Source of the DNA: Bacteroides sp.
GTDB taxonomy: Bacteria > Bacteroidota > Bacteroidia > Bacteroidales > Bacteroidaceae
DNA length: 12,693 nt
Assembly: GCA_019417975.1 (NCBI GenBank)
Contig: DYCT01000019.1
Coordinates: forward strand, 1,028 to 13,720
Direction of reading: 5' to 3'
The notes beneath the pieces were generated by a model. It saw nothing but the letters and a program-made list of their open reading frames with translations. It had not been told where the DNA came from and did not search any database. Positions 5,623 through 12,693 of the stretch are shown piece by piece (the stretch's first letter is position 1; each line of letters opens with the position of its first letter). The translations under genes and the position numbers were made by a program.

Positions 5623-8600
5623 TTATTTCACAGTCCAAGTATCGGAAGCCGTATGTGCTGCAAATTCGGGAGCATAAGCCGACTGCAACGAAGCCAGTCC
5701 TCCGGCATACTTTCCCTTACGAGTTACATAATACTCGGTATGAAACGTATACATTCCCTTCGGCAAACAATCAAAGAAATAAGAGGTAGAAGCATCTTTC
5801 ACAGCTATATACACACCTACGTTTTCCATCCAGCGATAGCCTGACAATTGGTTGACTGGCTCCAAGCATACAGCACGATCGTCTTTCAATTGTACAAAGT
5901 CCATATCGCGAGCTGACTCTACCACAAGTCGCACAGCCACCTTGTCGCCTACCTGCAATACATCACCGACTGTTAATGGCACCCACTGACGCTTCCCATT
6001 CACATCTTTTTCGACCAGAAGCATTTTTTTTATTGATAAATCGCTTCCTTGACTTTTCACTGCACTTCTTTCTTCCAAACATTGTGCATAGACAGCTCCC
6101 CATGCCGGTCCCTCGCTTTGTTTTTCCACCGTCACCTCTTTCAGCTGACCGGGAATCTCTGTTCCTGTCAACACTTTATTCAGATAACCGTTCCCTACTT
6201 CCGAGTACTTATTACCGTCTCGAGTATCCCAACGATACTTATTCAATGAGATTTGTACCCTTCCCGACTCACTCAACGGCTGGATGCCTCTCAACAATAA
6301 CGCATACACTGCATGAGCCGTCGCCAAAGGAGAATTCCACGTTTGCGTACGTTTCTGCTGCAAAAGCCACAACTTCAGTTGCTCTATCCTCTTGGCATCG
6401 TGAGCTACCTCATCCATCGTCTCTATCACCGCCACTTGGGTAGGAATACGATATGACGACCCACTATATTCTGCCCGATTCGTATCGTAAAACATACCTC
6501 CATCGGGAGTCTGTATTGCATATTCTTTCAAAGAATTCAAAAATTCGTTTGCCTTCTCTTGATAGCCATAGTGCCACATAACAAAAGCCGCACGAGCCTT
6601 CCCGTAAATGGTGAAAGCATTGTTCATTGTCGCCATCTTGCCAACCAAATAATCAGTCACGTTCGCATCATCTACGTGCTGAGGCAAAGCACCCAAAGCT
6701 GTAAGGTAAAGATACTGCAACACACTTTCCGAAAGCTGCTCTTGTTTCACACCTTCCTTCTCTCGTTTCTTCATCTTATAGTCATCCTTTACTTCCTTAT
6801 AAATATAGGTAACCGCCTTGTCATACATAGTCTTCAAAGCTGGTGATAAAGGTTGACCGGTGAGATGCATCAGACGGGCCAACATCTCCACAACCGACTG
6901 CGTGATGTATCTGCTGCCATTCATCCCTTTATACCATGCCCAAGCTCCATTGTCCAATTGCAAACTCTTCAATTTAGCCTCAACTACCCGTGTTTGATTA
7001 CCCAATGCATTCACATCGAAAAGTAAAGCGATGCGTTTCTTACGCTCTGTTTCATCTTTAGCTTCGGCTATCCAAGGAGTTTCTTCCAACAGCAAATTCT
7101 TCAGTTCTTGATTCTTTTCCAACTGACTCATAAACAAGTCTTTCGAACCATCGCCCATAGCCAGCCAAGCATCGAATACAGTTTTCACTTGCGGACAAGC
7201 CTGCAGAATATAAGTAGCCAAGCTATTGGCATAATACATAACCGCCCAGTCAATCGCACTCTCGCTTGTAGGTTGGACAAGAGACGGCAGAGCCTGAATA
7301 GCATACCAAATAGGATTGGACGAGAAGTCAATCGTCAGACGCCGTTCTGTAGCCGTCCGGCTGTTTCCATTGAACAGATGGTTCAAGTCAAACTTACGTA
7401 TTCCTTTATCTGTTATTGTAAGAGGTACGCTTTCCGTCAGCCATATTTTGTCTGTCAATACCGGCAAATAATGTTGTTCTCCATCACTAAAAGTACCGGA
7501 CTCTGCCACCATACGGCAAGCCAACAGTTGCCAACTATCTGCCACTTCAAATTGGAACGATACAGGAATCATTTTCCCACCCGCTACCACAAATGCTTTC
7601 TTATCGGCATAACACACCTTGTCTGTAGCCGGATTAAACAGTTCAAGACGAATCTCACCTTCCAAATCTTTATCGGTAAGATTGGATAAAGTAGCCGCAA
7701 TAGAGGTAACATCCCCCTGACGTAAGAATCGAGGCATATTGGGTTTCAACATAAAGTCCTTTCGTGCCACAACCGAAGCTTCCAACTGCCCCCAATCCAT
7801 CGCCTGCGTATGTGCCAATCCCATAAACTTCCACTCGGTCAAGCTCTCGGGCAACGTAAAGGAGAAAGCAATATCGCCCTTCTCATCTGCCTGCAACTGC
7901 GGAAAGAAAAAAGCCGTCTCTGCAAAATTAGAGCGCAATACAGCCGTACCTTGTTCTTCAACCATTTCTTCCGGTTCTGCCGCTTCTGCTTTCTCCGAGT
8001 TATCGAAAGCTACATTAAGCGAACGCGACATAACCCCTTTCTTTATCCCTATAGCCATGACAGGAATTGTTCCACAAGAAAATGATTCCGACTCAAACAC
8101 TACATTCTGAAAGTTTCCATTATACTGATAATAAGCTTTCAAAGCATCCGGAATCCATTCGTTCACTTTCAAAATTCGATATGGGAAAGTAAGAGACAAA
8201 TGACAATCGCTTACATAATTCGCGTGCCAATTTACATAAGGCAAGTTACGCTGAAAAGCAAGATTTAACGGCCAACTATGCCTTATCAATTTATCTAACG
8301 ATTTGTCATACAACACCGCCAAAAGTTCGGCTGTTGCCGGACGTCCATCCGGATAAGCGACATGCAGTGTCCACTGCTCCTGCTGCCCAGGCAACAGTTT
8401 GTCACGAAACACCTTCCATTTCAACTCTAATTTCTTCTCCGGACGAGCCTTCACAAGATGCATCGTGCACTGATGCAAATCACCATCCTTCACCAAAGCC
8501 ACCTTTACAGTCAATCCATCACCATACTCCGACCGATAAGCAAAAGTCTTCTTTATGATAGAGTCGGTCAACAAGAAGCGTTCACGAACTATCCGCTGAT

Positions 8601-11400
8601 TGCCGGCAAATACATCATACAGCACATATACATTTTTCAAGCTGCTACCAAACAACAGTACCCCATCGCGATTCGGTCCAAACTCGGTATCCACCTCGTA
8701 ATGCCACAACTTCGCTTCACACGATAGATGTCTGTCATCTTGCGAAAAAAGTAAGAACGTATGTTCCAGCTTAGCATCACGCCCTTGATTATCGGTCACT
8801 ACTGCTACCATCCGATAACGTCCTGAAGGCAATGTCAAAAGCCCGTCGACAGCCAATGCCTGTCCCGAAACAAATTTGCATTGTCCAACCTGCCGTCCCT
8901 GTTTATCCTGGCTATCTACCTCATAAAGCGTATAGTGTCCCGATACACTCATCAATTCGCTTTTCAAGTTCTTCACCGAAATTGTAAATGGTAAGGCTTT
9001 CTCTTTCAAAACAGCCTCCGGCATATCGGTGTCCACATAGCAAGAGACACTTCCTACCGGTAGATTAATCTGCCCCTGTTGTGTTTCACCCGCACCATCT
9101 GTTACCTCTACCTCAACTTGAAAATTGCGATACCAAAGAAAATAATTGTTATCGTCCAAGCAACCGTCCAAAACAACCGGAATTCGGAAAACGCCTTCCT
9201 CATCTGTCTTTATTTCTCCAGTCTGCAATGTGATTTGAGGTTCTCTTCTCCACCACCAGGGAGTGGAACGAGACACGGTAAAGGCTACCGATGCCTGTTG
9301 CACAGCCAATCCGGAGAATGTCTTTACCCTGCCACAAACCTCAATGGTGTCTCCTATTTGGTAACTTTCCTGCACCGAGTCAAAAGATACTTCAAAAGAA
9401 GGGCGTTTATATTCTTCTACCTGAAAGCTAACCTCTCTTCCATCAAGTACCAGGCAGAAGCGACCCGGCAAACAAACTACCGGCAATACAAAATCGGTCG
9501 TAAAACTGCCATATACATTGCTCTTCACCTTTTTAGAATTCACTTTCTCCCGATTGGAATCTTTCAGCTCAATTGTAAATTCTTTATTCGTAATCACTTG
9601 CGTATGGTCTCCCTGCTTACTATAAACAAGACCGGCCACATGCACAGTCTGTCCCGGACGATAAATACTCCTATCGGTGAACAATTGGATACGTTCTTCT
9701 TTCTTCATTGTCTCCCCATAACCATAATAAGAGTTACCATACCCCCAAGCAATAGGCATAAACGTATCTTTCCCTTTCATCGCTCGCACCGCATTAAACC
9801 GATTGGCACTCACCAACAATTTGCCCTCGGCATCAGTCTGTCTCCGCCAAACCTCCTTCGACTTATCCCATTCACACTGATACCCTATCAATTCGGCTTC
9901 AGGCACCGGATGTCCTGTCTTAGAATCAACGGCCACCAATTCCTGTTGCGAATCGAAAAGGGTAATCGCAATTACCTTTAAGGCAGACACATAAAACAAT
10001 TCGTAAGTGGAAACCGCATCTCGGTGATTCCCCTTCGCTTCCAATAGATACACCCCTTCGGGCAATCCTTTTATCTGCAATATCGTGTCGACCGGCAAAT
10101 AATCAAGCGTTGGTTGCAACTGCAGCCGCTGTATTGTCTCCAACCGAATATGTTTCTTTCTATATTGTTTCTGTTCAAACAGGTCCTCTTTTATAGAATC
10201 TACCGGCACATCAACACGATAAATCCGCAATGTCAGTTCTGTAATATTGCAATAACACACAGACAAATCGATAGGAGTATCAGGATAAAGCTGCTTCGAA
10301 AAACGAACAGAGCAACTGGCTTTCAACAGTTGTTGCTTCAGATTTTTCAGAGCATTGATTCGTTTGTATTTAGGATAACGCGCCAAAGCCTCTTCCAAAC
10401 AGCGCATTGCCTCTACCTTTCGGTCTGTAGCATTTAATGCTTCAGCCATGGCCAAATAGGCTTCTGCACAAACATCTATTTCGCCATATACATCCACCAG
10501 ATACTGCAATCCATCCAAATATTTTTGTCCTAACAGAGAAGCCGTTGCCATACCGGACAAAAGATTCCTCATTTGCCCCAAGCGTTCCACATCAAGCAAG
10601 ACCAAAGCAGAGAAATTTCCTTCTTTCTGATAAAAACATTCCATACGCTGATAAATCTGCCACAAAAAGCCTTTTCGGTCGTATTCCAACATCTCTTTCT
10701 GAGGAGTCTTCAAAAACTCTGATAGCTTCCAACAAATATTATCCTCTTTATTCCCGTTCAACAAATTATTGTCTTCATCTAAACAATCCAATTCATTTAA
10801 CAAAGCATCAATAGCTCCCCGCCCTATAATATGGAGCAAATCATGCTGATAATAAGCCCCGACATTGCCTTTCTCCCACAACGGTTCGAATGTCTTCATC
10901 GCTATATGTCCCAACATCTCAACAGAAGAAAGAGCTGCTCGGTAATGTAGCATCGCCTGTCGGGCATAATGTAGTGATGTCCACTCATGTATATCTTCTG
11001 GAAATCCATCTATCGTTTTTTCTTGCCTATAATCATAATAACCTTTTACCCGTTGTGTCATCACATCGGCTAAGATAAAATGCAGTATCGCCTTTTCTAC
11101 TTCATCGGTACTGCGTCTTACCCATTCATCCAATCCTTTCACATCCACGTAAAAGCTATCGGGACTGATTTCTTCACGGCAACTCATCATCACCAGATAT
11201 GCTTTCATCATCTGTGCCACATTCTGTTCTTTTTCGGCCTGCTTATAAATAGTCTCAGCTTGTTTCCAAGCCGATTTAGGTAAAGATTTCTCAATAGAAG
11301 TCATCACCTTTTCCCATTGTTTATCATAGTTTTGCGCTTGCACACGCCAATTCATAACCATTAAAAATAAAATACTCAAATAAGCGACTTTCTGTTTCAT
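5623..11400 (-). CDS. Secreted alpha-2-macroglobulin family protein without a thioester motif
   Basis: A 1925-residue exported protein of the bacterial macroglobulin family, whose members are thought to trap or inhibit proteases at the cell envelope. The signal peptide is residues 1-22 (MKQK, hydrophobic core, cleavage near VQA before Gln) with no lipobox cysteine. Residues about 24-400 are mainly helical, with a TPR-like stretch near 310-345 (AEAYLAMAEALNA, CLEEALARYP). An MG-type beta module lies near 480-560, and the MG2 domain begins near 570 (FTDRSIYRPGQTVHV). A tryptophan triplet is at 715-717. An acidic linker at about 1128-1147 precedes the A2M domain (FAETAFFFPQL, about 1157 onward). 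The helical thioester-domain region runs from about 1370, but the usual GCxEQ is PTSES (1377-1381). The C-terminal module ends with YAPEFAAH. The start at 11400 is chosen for its signal peptide; the frame is open back to 11535 but that part is not signal-like. The enzyme-trap role is inferred from the family. Confidence 0.88.
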   Translation of the reverse strand: MKQKVAYLSILFLMVMNWRVQAQNYDKQWEKVMTSIEKSLPKSAWKQAETIYKQAEKEQNVAQMMKAYLVMMSCREEISPDSFYVDVKGLDEWVRRSTDEVEKAILHFILADVMTQRVKGYYDYRQEKTIDGFPEDIHEWTSLHYARQAMLHYRAALSSVEMLGHIAMKTFEPLWEKGNVGAYYQHDLLHIIGRGAIDALLNELDCLDEDNNLLNGNKEDNICWKLSEFLKTPQKEMLEYDRKGFLWQIYQRMECFYQKEGNFSALVLLDVERLGQMRNLLSGMATASLLGQKYLDGLQYLVDVYGEIDVCAEAYLAMAEALNATDRKVEAMRCLEEALARYPKYKRINALKNLKQQLLKASCSVRFSKQLYPDTPIDLSVCYCNITELTLRIYRVDVPVDSIKEDLFEQKQYRKKHIRLETIQRLQLQPTLDYLPVDTILQIKGLPEGVYLLEAKGNHRDAVSTYELFYVSALKVIAITLFDSQQELVAVDSKTGHPVPEAELIGYQCEWDKSKEVWRRQTDAEGKLLVSANRFNAVRAMKGKDTFMPIAWGYGNSYYGYGETMKKEERIQLFTDRSIYRPGQTVHVAGLVYSKQGDHTQVITNKEFTIELKDSNREKVNSKKVKSNVYGSFTTDFVLPVVCLPGRFCLVLDGREVSFQVEEYKRPSFEVSFDSVQESYQIGDTIEVCGRVKTFSGLAVQQASVAFTVSRSTPWWWRREPQITLQTGEIKTDEEGVFRIPVVLDGCLDDNNYFLWYRNFQVEVEVTDGAGETQQGQINLPVGSVSCYVDTDMPEAVLKEKALPFTISVKNLKSELMSVSGHYTLYEVDSQDKQGRQVGQCKFVSGQALAVDGLLTLPSGRYRMVAVVTDNQGRDAKLEHTFLLFSQDDRHLSCEAKLWHYEVDTEFGPNRDGVLLFGSSLKNVYVLYDVFAGNQRIVRERFLLTDSIIKKTFAYRSEYGDGLTVKVALVKDGDLHQCTMHLVKARPEKKLELKWKVFRDKLLPGQQEQWTLHVAYPDGRPATAELLAVLYDKSLDKLIRHSWPLNLAFQRNLPYVNWHANYVSDCHLSLTFPYRILKVNEWIPDALKAYYQYNGNFQNVVFESESFSCGTIPVMAIGIKKGVMSRSLNVAFDNSEKAEAAEPEEMVEEQGTAVLRSNFAETAFFFPQLQADEKGDIAFSFTLPESLTEWKFMGLAHTQAMDWGQLEASVVARKDFMLKPNMPRFLRQGDVTSIAATLSNLTDKDLEGEIRLELFNPATDKVCYADKKAFVVAGGKMIPVSFQFEVADSWQLLACRMVAESGTFSDGEQHYLPVLTDKIWLTESVPLTITDKGIRKFDLNHLFNGNSRTATERRLTIDFSSNPIWYAIQALPSLVQPTSESAIDWAVMYYANSLATYILQACPQVKTVFDAWLAMGDGSKDLFMSQLEKNQELKNLLLEETPWIAEAKDETERKKRIALLFDVNALGNQTRVVEAKLKSLQLDNGAWAWYKGMNGSRYITQSVVEMLARLMHLTGQPLSPALKTMYDKAVTYIYKEVKDDYKMKKREKEGVKQEQLSESVLQYLYLTALGALPQHVDDANVTDYLVGKMATMNNAFTIYGKARAAFVMWHYGYQEKANEFLNSLKEYAIQTPDGGMFYDTNRAEYSGSSYRIPTQVAVIETMDEVAHDAKRIEQLKLWLLQQKRTQTWNSPLATAHAVYALLLRGIQPLSESGRVQISLNKYRWDTRDGNKYSEVGNGYLNKVLTGTEIPGQLKEVTVEKQSEGPAWGAVYAQCLEERSAVKSQGSDLSIKKMLLVEKDVNGKRQWVPLTVGDVLQVGDKVAVRLVVESARDMDFVQLKDDRAVCLEPVNQLSGYRWMENVGVYIAVKDASTSYFFDCLPKGMYTFHTEYYVTRKGKYAGGLASLQSAYAPEFAAHTASDTWTVK

Positions 11401-11416
11401 AATCTGTTTTTTACGT

Positions 11417-11431
11417 TCCAACACTGTTGGA
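11417..11431. promoter_or_regulatory. 15-base palindrome before the macroglobulin start
   Basis: TCCAACA (11417-11423) and TGTTGGA (11425-11431) are perfect inverted arms about a single central base, 17-31 bases before the ATG at 11400. In the leader RNA it could form a 5-bp hairpin with a 5-base loop close to the ribosome entry site; in DNA it has the shape of a dimer operator. I found no confident TAnnTTTG promoter in 11401-11520, so the transcription start and the role of this site are unknown. Confidence 0.4.
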
Positions 11432-11520
11432 CCTCTATTCCATAAACGAGAAAGACAAGAAAACGTTTCGTGTTTGTCCTTTAAAAAAACTAAAGAATAG
11501 GGAAACAACCTATCTCCAAA

Positions 11521-11569
11521 CAAAAAAAGGCACAAATCAACAGGTTCAACCTGCGGATTCGTACCTTTT
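11521..11569 (-). terminator. Nested stem-loop terminator after pepD
   Basis: On the minus strand AAAAGGTAC (11569-11561) pairs with GTGCCTTTT (11533-11525) as a 9-bp stem with one G-U pair, and the 3' arm continues as a run of seven T's to 11522. Inside the loop is a second perfect inverted repeat, CAGGTT/AACCTG around one base (11541-11553). It begins 49 bases after the pepD stop and probably separates pepD from the macroglobulin gene. Confidence 0.6.
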
Positions 11570-11618
11570 AAATATCTATTTTATCTATCGCCACTCAGAA
11601 GCGACGAGAACAGACATC

Positions 11619-12693
11619 TTATTTCAAAGGGGTCTGTTCCAAAGTAGCTACCAAGAAATCATAGAATTTCTTCACAGTCGGAATCAATACACGCTCAGCA
11701 GGAGAGTGCGGAGAGCGTAATGTAGGACCAAATGAAATCATATCCAGATTTGGCATTGTAGCACCGATAATACCACATTCCAAACCAGCATGAACAACCT
11801 TCACTGCCGGATCTGTTCCAAACTGTTCTTTATACGATTGCTTCATGGCGTGAAGAATAGGTGAATCCACATTAGGTTGCCATCCAGAATAGCTTCCAGT
11901 CATCACCACTTTCATACCTGCCATATTGAAGCAAGATTCCAAACTGGTAGTAAGGAATTCTTTCATAGAGTCGGAAGAGCTACGAGCTAAAATCTTAAAT
12001 TCAGCCTTACCATCCTTAATGGTGATAATAGCCAAGTTGGAAGATGTTTCTACAGTATCAGGGATAGCTGGGATATAACGCATCACACCATTCTGACAAG
12101 CGAAAATAGCATCTACCAAATTATCCTGAATTTCCTCAGGAACTTCACCCTTCGGCAAATCAACACGTTCAGCAGTAAAAGAAATCGGAGTCTCTACGGC
12201 TTTATATTCTTCATTGAAGAGGTCTTCGCAATATTTAACCAAGCCCATCAATTCTTCCACATTATCTGCAGGAACAGTTAAGATGGCATGAGCTTCACGA
12301 GGAATAGCATTACGCATATTTCCACCTTCCCAAGAAGCCAAACGGGCTTCGTAAGAAGCAATTGCCTCACGAACAAAACGAACGAGAAGTTTATTGGCAT
12401 TGGCACGACCTTCATTGATTTCCAAACCAGAGTGACCACCACGCAAGCCTTTCAACGTAACTTTCAAAGCTACATCTTCAGGGTCAACTTCCACTTCTTT
12501 ATATTCCAAAGTAGCTGTAACATCTATACCTCCAGCACAGCCGATATACAACTCACCTTCATCTTCCGAATCAAGGTTCAGCAAGATTTCACCGTTCACA
12601 GTGCCTTCTTTCAAACCGAAAGCTCCATACATACCGGTTTCCTCATCAGCAGTAATCAGAGCTTCCAACGGACCATGCTTCAATGTATTGTCT
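11619..12693 (-). CDS. pepD: Aminoacyl-histidine dipeptidase (M20C), N-terminus outside the window
   Basis: A cytoplasmic metallopeptidase that splits Xaa-His and other dipeptides (carnosine-like substrates), allowing peptide-derived amino acids to be used. The frame is open to the window edge (it begins D-N-T-L-K-H-G-P-L-E-A-L), so about 130 N-terminal residues, including the first metal-binding His and the bridging Asp of the family, are missing; the visible part has 357 residues. It shows the catalytic pair in ADEETGM (general base Glu and metal Glu), the metal Asp in NLDSED, GLRGGHSGLEI at the start of the lid/dimerisation domain, HAGLECGI, and the last metal His in LRSPHSPAERV. These match the M20C order of PepD as known from Vibrio and E. 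coli. The stop is TAA at 11619-11621. It is followed by a terminator and is not obviously linked in function to the next gene. Confidence 0.94.
   Translation of the reverse strand, partial: DNTLKHGPLEALITADEETGMYGAFGLKEGTVNGEILLNLDSEDEGELYIGCAGGIDVTATLEYKEVEVDPEDVALKVTLKGLRGGHSGLEINEGRANANKLLVRFVREAIASYEARLASWEGGNMRNAIPREAHAILTVPADNVEELMGLVKYCEDLFNEEYKAVETPISFTAERVDLPKGEVPEEIQDNLVDAIFACQNGVMRYIPAIPDTVETSSNLAIITIKDGKAEFKILARSSSDSMKEFLTTSLESCFNMAGMKVVMTGSYSGWQPNVDSPILHAMKQSYKEQFGTDPAVKVVHAGLECGIIGATMPNLDMISFGPTLRSPHSPAERVLIPTVKKFYDFLVATLEQTPLK

Noticed and set aside
9079..9981. A 300-codon open frame on the + strand opposite the macroglobulin gene.
   Set aside because: It is antisense to a clear, domain-supported coding region, has no recognisable domain or composition of a real protein, and is explained by codon bias of the opposite strand.
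11401..11535. A 45-residue N-terminal extension of the macroglobulin (ATG at 11535).
   Set aside because: It would bury the signal peptide inside the protein and overlap the pepD terminator and the 15-base palindrome; the ATG at 11400 gives a normal signal peptide.
12681..12683. TTG read as a start codon of pepD.
   Set aside because: The frame continues to the window edge with family-like residues (D-N-T-L-K-H-G) before it, and about 130 expected N-terminal residues are missing, so the gene is cut by the window.
1..12693. Search for a defence, toxin-antitoxin, mobile or biosynthetic system.
   Set aside because: All long coding regions are accounted for by core metabolism and envelope families; no nuclease, reverse transcriptase, transposase, integrase, tRNA or attachment-site pattern was seen.

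Overview
The window looks like ordinary chromosome from a gut-type Bacteroides or a close relative in Bacteroidales. The reasons are the gene set (porQ-like gene next to cmk, meaB with a DUF1573 gene, a very large secreted alpha-2-macroglobulin-like protein, pepD), the 'QAQ'/'VAQ' signal-peptide ends, the near absence of Shine-Dalgarno sequences, and two good matches to the Bacteroides -7 promoter element TAnnTTTG (2051-2058 on +, 5532-5539 on -). I saw no rRNA, tRNA, insertion sequence, phage gene or CRISPR array.

Left part (1-3064, + strand): the 3' end of a PorQ-like outer-membrane protein gene is followed after 32 bases by cmk (cytidylate kinase). cmk overlaps ispH (isoprenoid synthesis) by an ATGA, so these three read as one operon. 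pfkA (ATP-type 6-phosphofructokinase) follows after 114 bases with its own promoter.

Middle gap (3065-3294): a convergent intergenic region between the stops of pfkA and meaB. It holds a short terminator-like hairpin and a striking array of four identical 12-bp palindromes on an exact 22-bp period. The last copy turns round to form a perfect 22-bp inverted repeat with the unit at 3131-3152. This is the most unusual non-coding element in the window.

Right part (3295-12693, - strand, read right to left): pepD (aminoacyl-histidine dipeptidase, cut by the window edge) ends at 11619 and is followed by a nested stem-loop terminator. Next comes a 1925-residue secreted alpha-2-macroglobulin-like protein whose thioester motif is lost. 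A promoter then serves a secreted three-domain DUF1573 protein, which is followed 19 bases later by meaB (GTPase chaperone of methylmalonyl-CoA mutase), probably in the same transcript.

The genes are mostly core metabolism (CMP/dCMP phosphorylation, the last MEP-pathway step, glycolysis, support of the B12-dependent propionate/succinate route, dipeptide breakdown) plus cell-envelope proteins. They do not form one obvious pathway. I see no convincing new multi-gene system; the points worth following are the palindrome array and the thioester-less, non-lipidated macroglobulin.
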